Shown here: positions 25,584 through 34,332 of the stretch, piece after piece
Numbering within the stretch: position 1 is the first letter of the stretch
How the letters are laid out: each line of letters begins with the position of its first letter
NCBI RefSeq assembly: GCF_000685075.1
Contig: NZ_BAYD01000099.1
Location: forward strand, 1 to 36,778
Reading direction: 5' to 3'
Length of the DNA: 36,778 nt
From: Paraburkholderia oxyphila NBRC 105797
Lineage (GTDB): Bacteria; Pseudomonadota; Gammaproteobacteria; Burkholderiales; Burkholderiaceae
Notes under the pieces: generated by a model
The model's database searches: none
Told to the model about the DNA's origin: nothing
What the model saw: the letters and a program-made list of their open reading frames with translations, nothing else
Translations under genes and position numbers: made by a program

Positions 25584-25595
25584 CGCAACAGCCCG

Positions 25596-26387
25596 CTAGA
25601 GCTTTAGATATCCGTATGTGATGCCTGCGTCATCGATCGTTCTATTGAAATAGAAACAGGAATGATCGTGCCAATGCGTATGCGCGTTTAGCGCGTGCAT
25701 CGGCACAAAACCGTTCCGCAAGAACTCCGGGGGGTACTGCATCAACACTTTCTTCCGGAAGATTTTCGGGAAACATGAAGCAATCCAGTACGGCCCACTA
25801 TCGACACCGATATATATCCTCGCCTGTGCGATCAGACGAACAACCTCCCAGATATCACTCATTCCCCGGCAGTCGACAACCTGTGCATCGACATCGTCCA
25901 ACGAACCGACCTGGATGATTTCATACCCAGCGTAGGCTTGACGGATGTGGTCGATGATTTCCCCAGATAGACAGCGCGGGCGGTCTTCACCGTGCGCGGA
26001 CTGAACCGGCATGCGCTTGCCGGTCGTATGAATGACGACTCGTTTTTCAAGCGTCGGAAGCGCTTCGAACCGGTAAAGTCTCGGATGCCGCAAATAGGCA
26101 ACGTGACCGAAAATCGTGCCGGTCCGCTCCGCTATGGATGAATAGACGGGTTTCTTTTCGTATTCCGGCGCCGGTACGAGTTCTGCCCACGGCCATTGTT
26201 GTGTCCAAAGGTTCAGCACACTGGCCGGTTGCTCGTCTCTCACCACGTAGGGATTATGGTCGAATATCCAGGCGCGATCGACATCGATAATTTTTTGCCC
26301 GGTATTTCGATAATAATTCTCAGGAAACGATGAAAACTGCAATTGATCGCCGAGCCCCAGTGCACCTTCCAGTGTCATTCCCAGCAT
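25596..26387 (-). CDS. Orphan glycosyltransferase family 9-like protein
   Basis: Predicted product is 263 residues. It opens with the loop GALGLGDQLQFSSFPENYYR, the N-terminal acceptor-side motif of heptosyltransferase-like GT9 enzymes. The second Rossmann half follows, with VVIHTTGKRMP and IYIGVDSGPYWIASCF, which matches the GxDSGxxHxA donor-site pattern except that the usual His is Trp. It would transfer a sugar, perhaps heptose, to LPS or a surface protein. It is shorter than typical LPS heptosyltransferases (about 330-350) and stands alone. Its lower GC and less biased codons suggest horizontal acquisition. The ATG at 26387 has GGGGAG upstream. Confidence 0.72.
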   Translation of the reverse strand: MLGMTLEGALGLGDQLQFSSFPENYYRNTGQKIIDVDRAWIFDHNPYVVRDEQPASVLNLWTQQWPWAELVPAPEYEKKPVYSSIAERTGTIFGHVAYLRHPRLYRFEALPTLEKRVVIHTTGKRMPVQSAHGEDRPRCLSGEIIDHIRQAYAGYEIIQVGSLDDVDAQVVDCRGMSDIWEVVRLIAQARIYIGVDSGPYWIASCFPKIFRKKVLMQYPPEFLRNGFVPMHALNAHTHWHDHSCFYFNRTIDDAGITYGYLKL

Positions 26388-26621
26388 GGTTATCTCCCCA
26401 AGATCGCGCCTGCTGACTTGTCCATGTTTTGAACGGGATCATCACGCCACCGAGCGGATTTGCGCACGCATCCTGTCAGAACTCCACGTACACGCCTGCA
26501 ACCAAACCTGATGCAGCCATGGCTTGTGCTCGCGGAACAGCACATTTCATATAAGAAACACACGCGGTGTCAATCGCGTTTTGATGGCGCACTGGCGCCG
26601 CGCAAATCGGGCGCAATTATT

Positions 26622-26648
26622 GGAAAGACGCCCCATGGCGCCTTTTCC
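26622..26648 (-). terminator. Hairpin at the end of the gsi/peptidase unit
   Basis: GGAAAGACGCC (26622-26632) and GGCGCCTTTTCC (26637-26648) pair with one or two irregularities around a 4-base loop. It lies 18 bases after the DmpA-type stop, on its 3' side. The following minus-strand bases are AATAATT, a weak T-run, so termination is plausible. Confidence 0.45.
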
Positions 26649-26665
26649 AGACGTCGCAATCCCTC

Positions 26666-27706
26666 TTACGGCGCTACGTCGCGCAACGCGAGACGCACGT
26701 GGCCGTCGCGGCCATGCACCGTCGTGGCTTGCCACAAGGCGTCGAGGATAGACTGCTCGACGCAGTCCGCGCTCGCCTGGAACAGCGGATCGAGATGCGC
26801 GTCGGCGAGAAGCGGCGGCAGGCGGAACAGCGGCGCATCGTGCGGCAACGTGTAAGCCGTGCTGAACGCCATGGCAATGTCGCCGCTGCCGTGGCCATAG
26901 CTGGACCCCGTGCGGGCGAGCCCCGCGGCGGCGCGCATCGACACGCGGCGCAACTGCCGAGCGTCCAGCGGCACGTCGAGCGCGATCAGCATGATGATCG
27001 ATCCTTTCTCGGGTTCGGCGTGCTTGCCGTCCTTCGCGTGACGCTCCGCCAGCATGCGCCCAAGCGGCACGCCCGCGACCGTGAGCATGGGCAGGCGGCC
27101 GAAGTTCGCGAGCACGAGCGCGCCCACCGTGCAGCGCATGCCCGCTACGTCGACGACTCGCGAGGCCGTGCCGATCCCGCCCTTGAGGTCGAAGCTCGAC
27201 ATGCCGCGCCCCGCCCCCACGCTGCCGCGCGCGAACGTATGGCTCGCCGCCTCGCAGGCGGTGCGGTAATGCTCGTCGGTAACGGCCAGCGCCTGAATGT
27301 CGTTCAAATAGCCGTCGTTGCATTCGAACACGAGCGGATTGACGGTCGGCCACTCGCGTCCGATGCGCGGATTGGCGGCGATGGCCTCGCGGATCTGCGC
27401 CTGCGCGAGCGCTCCCACGCCGAACGTGTTGGTCAGCGCAATGGGCGTTTCGAGCACGCCCAATTCATCGACCTGCATAAGCCCGATGCTCTTGCCGAAG
27501 CCATTGATGACCGACGCCGCGGCGGGCACCTTCTCGCGATACGGATCGCCCGCATGCGGCAGCACGACGGTCACGCCGGTTTGCACCGCGCCCGCGTCGA
27601 GCGTGCAATGGCCCACGCGCACGCCAGCCAAATCGGCAATCGTGCCGGTGGCGCCGCGATTGAATGCGCCGATATGCGGCGGATCGGCCGGATGCGTCGT
27701 GCTCAT
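26666..27706 (-). CDS. P1-family (DmpA/BapA-type) aminopeptidase
   Basis: Predicted product is 346 residues. It resembles L-aminopeptidase D-amidase/D-esterase DmpA: ADLAGVRVGHCTL opening, FGVGALAQAQIREAIAANPR, and RGSVGAGRGMSSFDLKGGIG. The self-cleavage site reads E-K-G235-S236-I-I, with S236 the expected new N-terminal nucleophile after autoproteolysis. It removes N-terminal residues from peptides, amides or beta-peptides. Its ATG overlaps the gsiD stop (ATGA), so it is the last gene of the gsi unit. It would digest imported peptides together with IaaA. Confidence 0.92.
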   Translation of the reverse strand: MSTTHPADPPHIGAFNRGATGTIADLAGVRVGHCTLDAGAVQTGVTVVLPHAGDPYREKVPAAASVINGFGKSIGLMQVDELGVLETPIALTNTFGVGALAQAQIREAIAANPRIGREWPTVNPLVFECNDGYLNDIQALAVTDEHYRTACEAASHTFARGSVGAGRGMSSFDLKGGIGTASRVVDVAGMRCTVGALVLANFGRLPMLTVAGVPLGRMLAERHAKDGKHAEPEKGSIIMLIALDVPLDARQLRRVSMRAAAGLARTGSSYGHGSGDIAMAFSTAYTLPHDAPLFRLPPLLADAHLDPLFQASADCVEQSILDALWQATTVHGRDGHVRLALRDVAP

Positions 27707-28596
27707 GGGCGGTCCAGTTTCGGGTCGAGCGCGTCGCGCAAACCGTCGCCGAGCAGATTGAACGCCAGCACGGTGAAGAAGATCGCAAGGCTCGGGAACA
27801 GCGCAATGTGCGGCGCGGTCACCATGTCGGCGCGCGCCTCGCTGAGCATCGCGCCCCACTCGGGCGTGGGCGGCTGCGCGCCGAGGCCCAGAAACGAGAG
27901 GCTCGCCGCGGTGATGATCGAGGTGCCGATGCGCATCGTCAGATAGACGATCACCGAGGAGACCGTGCCCGGCAGAATGTGCCGCATGATGATGACCCAG
28001 TCCGACGCGCCAATGCTGCGTGCGGCCTCCACATACGTGAGGTGCTTGAGCATCAGCGTGTTGCCGCGCACGAGGCGCGCGAACGCGGGAATGCTGAAGA
28101 TCGCCACGGCGCAGATCACGTTGATCATGCCGTTGCCCAAGATGGCCACCACGCCGATCGCGAGCAGAATGCCTGGGAATGCGAACAGCACGTCGGCGAT
28201 GCGCATCGTGATGCGGTCCCACCAGCCTTCATAGTACCCCGCCAGCAAGCCGAAGAACGTGCCCACCACGGCTCCCAGCGCCACCGAAACAAAGCCGGCC
28301 GCAAGCGAGATGCGCGTGCCCGCGACGATACGGCTGAAGATGTCACGGCCGAGCGCGTCCACGCCGAGCCAGTGCGCCGCCGACGGGCCGGCATTGAGCG
28401 CGTCGTAGTCGAAATAGTTCTCGGGGTCGTAGGGCACGCAATGCGGGCCGAACACGGCGACCAGCACGAGCAGCAGCACGAACGCGAGCGCCCCGAGCGC
28501 GACGTGCTGCTTGCGGAACTTGCGCCAGAACTCGCGCCAAGGCGTGCGGATGGCCTCGTCCTGCGCGGGCGCGGCTTCGTTGAGAGTCGTGCTCAT
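27703..28596 (-). CDS. gsiD: Glutathione/peptide ABC importer permease GsiD
   Basis: A 297-residue inner-membrane permease of the DppC/OppC class. It has an N-terminal cytoplasmic helix, six membrane segments and the binding-protein-dependent EAA loop (YVEAARSIGASDWVIIMRHI). The periplasmic loop YDPENYFDYDALNAGPSAAH then WLGVDALGRDIFSR is typical of GsiD. It pairs with GsiC to form the channel. It begins 7 bases after gsiC and overlaps the DmpA-type gene by four bases. Confidence 0.95.
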   Translation of the reverse strand: MSTTLNEAAPAQDEAIRTPWREFWRKFRKQHVALGALAFVLLLVLVAVFGPHCVPYDPENYFDYDALNAGPSAAHWLGVDALGRDIFSRIVAGTRISLAAGFVSVALGAVVGTFFGLLAGYYEGWWDRITMRIADVLFAFPGILLAIGVVAILGNGMINVICAVAIFSIPAFARLVRGNTLMLKHLTYVEAARSIGASDWVIIMRHILPGTVSSVIVYLTMRIGTSIITAASLSFLGLGAQPPTPEWGAMLSEARADMVTAPHIALFPSLAIFFTVLAFNLLGDGLRDALDPKLDRP

Positions 28597-28603
28597 GGCG
28601 TGC

Positions 28604-29524
28604 TCACCTGAAACGGATAGTCGGATTGATGACCGCGTACATCACGTCCACGATCAGATTGATGACGATGAACTCGAACGAGAACAACAACACCTCGGCC
28701 TGGATCACGGGGTAATCGCGCATCGAGACGGAATCCACAAGCAAGCGCCCGAGCCCCGGCCAGTTGAACACCACTTCGACGACGATCGAGCCGCCCAGCA
28801 AGAAGCCGAACTGCAAGCCCATCATGGTGACGACCGGAATCATCGCGTTGCGCAGGCAATGCTTGACCACCACCCATTGCTCGGCCACGCCCTTCGCGCG
28901 CGCGGTGCGCACGAAGTCCTCGCCCAGCACTTCGACGAACGACGCCCGCGTGAAGCGCGCCATCACCGCCGCAACGGCCGCGCCGAGCGTGAGCGATGGC
29001 AGCACATAGCTGCGCCAGGTGCCGTCGCTCACCACCGGCAGCCAGCCCAGCTCGACCGAGAACAGCTCCATGAGCGCCATGCCGAGCGCGAAGGCCGGAA
29101 ACGAAATGCCCGAGACCGCCAGCGCCATGCCCAGGCGGTCGGGCCAGCGGTTGCGCCACACGGCGGAGACGATGCCGATACTCATGCCGAACACCACGGC
29201 CCACACCATGCTGGTCAGCGTGAGCAGCAGGGTCGGCATGAAGCGCTCGCCGATCTCGGTCGCCACCGGGCGCTTGCTGCGCATCGAGACGCCGAAGTCG
29301 CCTTGCACGATGCGCGCGAAGAAGTGAACGAATTGCTGCGGCAGCGGCTGATCGAGGCCGAGGTCTGCCCGCACGAGCGCGACGGTCGCGTCGTCGGCCT
29401 CGGGGCCGGCGGCGAGGCGCGCCGGGTCGCCCGGCAGCAGATGCACGAACAGGAACACGAGGACGGCAACGATGAAGAGCGTCGGCACGAGCCCCAGCAG
29501 GCGTTTGACAAGGAAATTCAGCAT
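28604..29524 (-). CDS. gsiC: Glutathione/peptide ABC importer permease GsiC
   Basis: A 306-residue permease very similar along its whole length to E. coli GsiC. It shares the MLNFLVKRLLGLVPTLFIVA start, the HLLPGDPARLAAGPEADD loop and VFNWPGLGRLLVDSVSMRDY. The EAA loop reads FVRTARAKGVAEQWVVVKH. I chose the ATG at 29524, not an earlier in-frame start at 29596, because the family begins with MLNF/MLNY. It starts 75 bases after gsiB. Confidence 0.96.
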   Translation of the reverse strand: MLNFLVKRLLGLVPTLFIVAVLVFLFVHLLPGDPARLAAGPEADDATVALVRADLGLDQPLPQQFVHFFARIVQGDFGVSMRSKRPVATEIGERFMPTLLLTLTSMVWAVVFGMSIGIVSAVWRNRWPDRLGMALAVSGISFPAFALGMALMELFSVELGWLPVVSDGTWRSYVLPSLTLGAAVAAVMARFTRASFVEVLGEDFVRTARAKGVAEQWVVVKHCLRNAMIPVVTMMGLQFGFLLGGSIVVEVVFNWPGLGRLLVDSVSMRDYPVIQAEVLLFSFEFIVINLIVDVMYAVINPTIRFR

Positions 29525-29599
29525 GAGCGCATCACATCGTGGCATGCCAGCCGCGCCGGCCGCGCGCGCGAGGCGCACGGCCGGCGAGACCCGCAAGCG

Positions 29600-31177
29600 T
29601 TAGCGAACGGAGATATCTTCGAAGTTGAACGACCCGTCAGGCGCCACATACGCCCCCGCAAGGCGCTTGCTGCGCGCGTAGACGATCTTCTCCTTCACGA
29701 GGAAGACCCACGGCGCGTCGGCCCAGATGCGCTTTTGCGCGTCCGTGTAGAGCGCGGTCTTCTTCGCGCGGTCGGTGGTTTCGAGCGCCTTCGAAAGATC
29801 CTCGTCGACAGCCGGGTTCTTGTAGTACGCCGTGTTCATCAACTTCGGCGGCCACGACGCCGAAGCGAGCAGCGGCGAGATGCCCCAGTCCGCCTCGCCC
29901 GTCGACGACGACCAGCCGATGTAGTACATGCGCACGCCCGCCGTTGCCGGGTCCTGCGCGCTCTCGACGCGCGCCACGCTCTGGCCCTTCTCGAGCGCCT
30001 CGACGTTCGCCTTCACGCCCACTTGCGCAAGCTGCTGCTGGACAAACTGGATCGCCTTCTGCGAGGTCGAGTTGTTATACGCCGACCACAGCGTCGTTTC
30101 GAAGCCGTTCGGGTAGCCGGCCTGCTTGAGCAACGCACGCGCCTTCGCGGGATCGTACGGCCAGGGGCCGAGCTTGATCGAGTAGTCCACACCTTGTGGC
30201 AGCACGCCGTCCGATGGCAGCGCGTAGCCCGAGAAGGCCACCTTCGCGAGTGCGTCCTTGTTGATCGCGTAGTTCAGCGCCTCGCGCACGAGGGGATTGT
30301 CGAACGGCTTCTTCGTCGTGTTCAGGCTGATGTAGCGCTGGATGATGGAAGGCGTCGCAATCAGATCCACCTTGGGATTCGACTGGAACGCGCTCGCCTG
30401 CTCGAACGGAATGCGAAACGCGAAGTCGGCCTCGCCCGTGCGCATCAGCGCCGCGCGCGTGTTGTTGTCGGCCACGGGCTTCCAGTCGATCTCGTCGATC
30501 TTCGGATAGCCCTTCTTCCAGTAGCCGTCGTACTTGCGCACCAGCAGGTCGCCGGCCGGGTCCCACTTCACGAGCACGAAGGGGCCCGTGCCCACCGGAT
30601 GAAAGCCGATGTCCTTGCCCCACTTCGTCATGGCCGCGGGCGAGATCATGACGGCCGAAGGATGCGCCAGCACGTTCACGAATGCCGAGAACGGCGCCTT
30701 GAGCGTCACCCTCACCGTGTACGGGTCCACCACATCGGTCTTCGCGATACGGCTGAACATGTTGTAGCGCTTGAGGTGATTCGCGGGGTTGGTCACGCGG
30801 TCGAAATTCGCCTTCACGGCTGCCGCGTTGAAGTCGGTGCCGTCCTGGAACTTGACGCCCTGGCGCAGCTTGAACGTGTAGACGAGGCCGTCCGGGCTCA
30901 CGTCATAGCCGGTGGCGAGCACGTTCTCGAGCTTCAGGTCCTTGTCGAAGCCGAACAAGCCTTGATAGAACGACTTCGACACCGCTTGCGAGAGCGTATC
31001 GTTCGCGTCGTACGGATCGAGCGTCGAAAACGTCGAATCGACCGCCATCACGGCGCGCTGCGCGGCTTGCGCGACGCCCGCGCCCGCCAGCAGCGCGAAC
31101 GCGAGCGCGCTGCCGCTCATCCATGCGCCCAGACGCGACACAGCACGCAACGAACTCAAATTCTTGACTTCTTTCAT
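29600..31177 (-). CDS. gsiB: Glutathione/peptide ABC importer binding protein GsiB
   Basis: A 525-residue periplasmic solute-binding protein of family 5. The signal peptide ends about residue 38 (AGVAQA). The mature part starts AQRAVMAVDSTFSTLDPYDA and contains NVLATGYDVSPDGLVYTFKL, the SBP5 signature region. In E. coli GsiB delivers glutathione to GsiCD. The Burkholderia protein may also take other small peptides. TAAGGAGG lies just upstream of the ATG. Two hairpins separate it from gsiA, in line with the usual higher expression of binding proteins. Confidence 0.95.
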   Translation of the reverse strand: MKEVKNLSSLRAVSRLGAWMSGSALAFALLAGAGVAQAAQRAVMAVDSTFSTLDPYDANDTLSQAVSKSFYQGLFGFDKDLKLENVLATGYDVSPDGLVYTFKLRQGVKFQDGTDFNAAAVKANFDRVTNPANHLKRYNMFSRIAKTDVVDPYTVRVTLKAPFSAFVNVLAHPSAVMISPAAMTKWGKDIGFHPVGTGPFVLVKWDPAGDLLVRKYDGYWKKGYPKIDEIDWKPVADNNTRAALMRTGEADFAFRIPFEQASAFQSNPKVDLIATPSIIQRYISLNTTKKPFDNPLVREALNYAINKDALAKVAFSGYALPSDGVLPQGVDYSIKLGPWPYDPAKARALLKQAGYPNGFETTLWSAYNNSTSQKAIQFVQQQLAQVGVKANVEALEKGQSVARVESAQDPATAGVRMYYIGWSSSTGEADWGISPLLASASWPPKLMNTAYYKNPAVDEDLSKALETTDRAKKTALYTDAQKRIWADAPWVFLVKEKIVYARSKRLAGAYVAPDGSFNFEDISVR

Positions 31178-31202
31178 AGATCAGGCCTCCTTACTCAATA
31201 AG

Positions 31203-31271
31203 CTTGCGGGACCGGTGCGCCGCAAGAACATGCACGGCTGGCGCGAACACTCGTTATCGTGAACACGAGTG
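31203..31271 (-). promoter_or_regulatory. Two perfect stem-loops between gsiA and gsiB
   Basis: CTTGCGG (31203-31209) with CCGCAAG (31220-31226), and CACTCGT (31248-31254) with ACGAGTG (31265-31271). Each has a 7-base stem and 10-base loop. They fill the 110-base gap and could block exonucleases or mark a processing site that raises gsiB mRNA relative to gsiA. Confidence 0.6.
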
Positions 31272-31287
31272 CGCACGCGCGGCAACC

Positions 31288-33246
31288 TCAGAACGCACCG
31301 CCCACGCTGTGCTTCGCAACGTAATGCCCCGGACCGACCGCGACGAGCGGCGCGACCTCGGGATCGTCGCCGGGCGCGCGTATCGGGCTCGGCAACTCGT
31401 CGGCGGCGAGGATGCGCTTCGCGTGACGGCGCGCGGGGTCGGCAATCGGCACGGCGCCCATCAACTTCTTCGTGTACGGGTGCTGCGGCTGCTCGAACAC
31501 GGCGCGGCGCGGCCCGATCTCGACGATCTGCCCCAGATACATCACGGCGACGCGATGGCTGATGCGCTCGACCACGGCCATGTCGTGCGAAATGAACAGA
31601 TAGGCCATGCCCAGCTCGCGCTGCAGATCGAGCATCAGGTTGACGATTTGCGCCTGCACCGATACGTCGAGCGCGGACACCGACTCGTCGGCCACCACGA
31701 CCTTGGGATTCGTCGCGAGCGCGCGGGCGATCGCAATGCGCTGGCGCTGGCCGCCCGAGAATTCGTGCGGATAGCGGCGCGCGGCCGAGGGGGGCAGCCC
31801 CACGCGCTCGAGCAGCCACTCCACGCGCGCCTGCGCCTCGGGCCCCTGCATGAGGCGGTGCACGAGCAGCGGCTCCATGATCGAGAAGCCCACGGTCAGG
31901 CGCGGATTGAGCGACGCGAACGGGTCCTGGAAGATGAACTGGATATCGCGGCGCAAGGTTTGCAATGCCGGGCCGCTCAGCGTGCCGATATCGCGCCCGC
32001 CAAACTCGATCGCGCCGCTCTGGCTCTCGACGAGGCGCAGCAGCGAGCGGCCCGTGGTGGACTTGCCGCATCCGGATTCGCCCACCAGCGCGAGCGTCTC
32101 GCCCGCGTGCAGGTCGAAGCTGACTTTCTCGACCGCATGCACGCGGCCCGCGAGACGCCCGAACAGGCCGCTGCGCACGGGAAAGCGTGTCACGAGATCG
32201 CGCACGCGCAGGATGGGCGGCGCCGGCATATCCGGCTGTACGTGAATCGTCGAATTTGCAGCGGCTGCGGCGGCTGCGCTCGCCTCAACGGCAATCGTTG
32301 CCCCCGGCGCATCGTCAGGCGATGCGCCCACCGAGAGCAGCGGAAACTTCGCGGGCGCATCGGTGCCCTGCATCGCACCGAGCTTCGGCACGGCGGCCAG
32401 CAGCGCCTGCGTATAGCGATGCCGGGGCGCCGCGAACAGCGCGTCGGCATCGTTTTCCTCGACCTTCTCGCCGCGATACATCACGAGGATGCGGTCGGCC
32501 ACCTCGGCCACCACGCCCATGTCGTGCGTGATGAACACCACGCCCATGTCCATCTCGTCCTGCAGCCCGCGAATCAATTGCAGGATTTGCGCCTGGATCG
32601 TGACGTCGAGCGCGGTGGTCGGTTCATCGGCAATCAGCAGCGCGGGCTTGCACGAGAGCGCCATCGCGATCATCACGCGCTGGCGCATCCCGCCCGAGAG
32701 CTGATGCGCGAAGCGGTCCATGACGCGGCGCGCCTCGGGAATGCGCACGAGGTCGAGCAAGCGCAGCGTCTCGGCGCGCGCCTGCGTGCGGCTCACCTGC
32801 TGATGCAGCGCGATGGCCTCGCTGATCTGGCTGCCGACCGTGAACACCGGGTTGAGCGAAGTCATCGGCTCCTGAAAAATCATCGCGATGTCGCCGCCGC
32901 GCACCGAGCGCAGCGTGGACGCCTTCGTGCGTGCGAGGTCGAGCACGTCGCCGTTGCGGCGGCGCAGGACGATGCTGCCGCCCGCGATGCGGCCGCCGCC
33001 ATGCTCGACGAGGCGCATGAGCGCGAGCGAAGTCACCGACTTGCCCGATCCCGATTCGCCGACGATGGCCAGCGTCTCGCCGCGATCGACGTGGAACGAC
33101 AGGTCGCGCACGGCGTTGAACGTGCCCGCGCCACGCCTGAAGGCCACATTGAGATCGCGGACTTCGATCACACGGCGGGACGGCAATTCGATGCCGTCCC
33201 CGGCACGCGCGCCCGCCTGTGCGTCGGCGCCTGAATGCATCTGCAC
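31288..33246 (-). CDS. gsiA: Glutathione/peptide ABC importer ATPase GsiA (two ATPase domains)
   Basis: Predicted product is 652 residues with two complete ABC ATPase domains. Domain 1 has GESGSGKS, signature LSGGMRQR and Walker B LLIADEP. Domain 2 has GESGCGKS, signature FSGGQRQR and VVVADES. An Ala-rich linker joins them, and the C-terminus (VGPGHYVAKHS) matches the GsiA ending. It powers GsiCD. The start is uncertain: a GTG at 33246 lies 8 bases after AAGGAG and is my choice; ATG 33240 or GTG 33279 are alternatives. It follows iaaA by 63 bases. Confidence 0.95.
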   Translation of the reverse strand: MQMHSGADAQAGARAGDGIELPSRRVIEVRDLNVAFRRGAGTFNAVRDLSFHVDRGETLAIVGESGSGKSVTSLALMRLVEHGGGRIAGGSIVLRRRNGDVLDLARTKASTLRSVRGGDIAMIFQEPMTSLNPVFTVGSQISEAIALHQQVSRTQARAETLRLLDLVRIPEARRVMDRFAHQLSGGMRQRVMIAMALSCKPALLIADEPTTALDVTIQAQILQLIRGLQDEMDMGVVFITHDMGVVAEVADRILVMYRGEKVEENDADALFAAPRHRYTQALLAAVPKLGAMQGTDAPAKFPLLSVGASPDDAPGATIAVEASAAAAAAANSTIHVQPDMPAPPILRVRDLVTRFPVRSGLFGRLAGRVHAVEKVSFDLHAGETLALVGESGCGKSTTGRSLLRLVESQSGAIEFGGRDIGTLSGPALQTLRRDIQFIFQDPFASLNPRLTVGFSIMEPLLVHRLMQGPEAQARVEWLLERVGLPPSAARRYPHEFSGGQRQRIAIARALATNPKVVVADESVSALDVSVQAQIVNLMLDLQRELGMAYLFISHDMAVVERISHRVAVMYLGQIVEIGPRRAVFEQPQHPYTKKLMGAVPIADPARRHAKRILAADELPSPIRAPGDDPEVAPLVAVGPGHYVAKHSVGGAF

Positions 33247-33309
33247 GATTTGGACTCCTTCATTTACAGCGCAGGACACTCCCCCTCGAGTTGCCCTGCG
33301 AGCGCTGTT

Positions 33310-34332
33310 TTATCGATAGATCGCCACGACGGGCGCATCTCCCACGCGGGCATAGCCACGATACATGCCCTCGGTATTGAAGGGCAGCGTGACATTGCCG
33401 CGCGCATCGACCGCGATCAGACCGCCCCGGCCGTCGATGCGCGGCAGCCGCTCCATCACGACGTTCGCCGCGGCGTCGGCGAGCGTCGCGCCGCCATAGC
33501 GCATCTGCGCGGCAACGTCGTAGGCCGCGACCATGCGCATGAACATCTCGCCCGAGCCGGTCGTGGAAACGGCGCAGGTGGCGTCGTCGGCATAACAGCC
33601 CGCGCCGATCAGCGGCGAGTCGCCCACGCGGCCCGGCTGCTTGTTGGTGACGCCGCCCGTCGAGGTGGCGGCGGCGAGATGCCCTTGAACGTCGAGCGCA
33701 ACCGCGCCCACCGTGCCGTGCTTGCGGTTCGGATCGATCGGCTCGTGCGGCAGGCCGCCTTCGCCTGCTTCGGCCTGGTGCGCCGCGTTGTCCGACGCTT
33801 TGTCCACCCCAGCCGCGAGCGTCGCGCCGTCATGGTCGAGCATCGCGCGTTGCGCGCCGCGCGCGAGCAGCCACTGGCGGTGGCGCGCGTCGGTATGAAA
33901 ATAGCCCGGCTCGACGAACTCGAGTCCCTGCGCCGCCGCGAACGCTTCCGCGCCCTCTCCGGTGAACAGTACGTGCTCGCTGTGCTCGAGCACGCGGCGC
34001 GCGGCGAGCACGGGATTGCGCACGCGCTTCACGCAGCACACCGCGCCCGCTTCCAGCGTGCGGCCGTCCATGATCGACGCGTCCAGCTCATGCGTGCCCG
34101 CCGCCGTGAAGACCGAGCCGTGGCCCGCGTTGAAGAATGGGCAGTCCTCGAGCAGGCGCACCGCTTCGGTGACCGCGTCGAGCGCGCTGCCGCCCTCGGC
34201 GAGAATCTTTTGCCCCGCCGCCAGAATGCCGCTCAGCGCGGCGAGGTATTGGGCTTCAGTTTCGGAGGCCATCGCGGTGCGCAGGATCGTGCCCGCTCCG
34301 CCGTGAATGGCAATGACTGGGCTGGTGTTCAT
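33310..34332 (-). CDS. iaaA: Isoaspartyl peptidase / L-asparaginase (plant type)
   Basis: A 340-residue Ntn-hydrolase precursor. The N-terminal VIAIHGGAGTILR opening and NAGHGSVFTAAG are family marks. Self-cleavage is expected before T207 in K-H-G-T207-V-G-A-V-A, giving alpha and beta subunits with T207 as nucleophile. The substrate loop GDSPLIGAGCYAD and catalytic GSGEMFMR region are intact. It hydrolyses isoaspartyl dipeptides and asparagine. E. coli has the same iaaA-gsiABCD order. GAGGAG precedes the ATG, which overlaps the RpiR stop by four bases. Confidence 0.95.
   Translation of the reverse strand: MNTSPVIAIHGGAGTILRTAMASETEAQYLAALSGILAAGQKILAEGGSALDAVTEAVRLLEDCPFFNAGHGSVFTAAGTHELDASIMDGRTLEAGAVCCVKRVRNPVLAARRVLEHSEHVLFTGEGAEAFAAAQGLEFVEPGYFHTDARHRQWLLARGAQRAMLDHDGATLAAGVDKASDNAAHQAEAGEGGLPHEPIDPNRKHGTVGAVALDVQGHLAAATSTGGVTNKQPGRVGDSPLIGAGCYADDATCAVSTTGSGEMFMRMVAAYDVAAQMRYGGATLADAAANVVMERLPRIDGRGGLIAVDARGNVTLPFNTEGMYRGYARVGDAPVVAIYR

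Larger units (their letters stand above)
25259..25595. other. Intergenic region with a dyad and a possible small ORF
   Basis: It holds the upstream region of the winged-helix-like gene, including the dyad at 25327-25360, and a possible 70-residue Cys-containing ORF described separately. The GC content drops from about 25370 onwards compared with the rest of the window, marking the start of the foreign-looking segment that continues through the glycosyltransferase gene. Confidence 0.5.

Noticed and set aside
24893..26665. The lower-GC segment as a prophage or insertion sequence
   Set aside because: No integrase, transposase, terminal inverted repeats or tRNA target is visible; only composition suggests transfer.
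28511..31201. Very long open frame (almost 900 codons) on the plus strand, antisense to gsiD, gsiC and gsiB
   Set aside because: The translation is Arg/His/Glu-rich with no domain. It exists because strong third-position G/C bias in the gsi genes removes stops from an antisense frame.
31204..33234. Long open frame of over 670 codons antisense to gsiA
   Set aside because: Same antisense artefact; the gsiA frame has two complete ABC ATPase domains.
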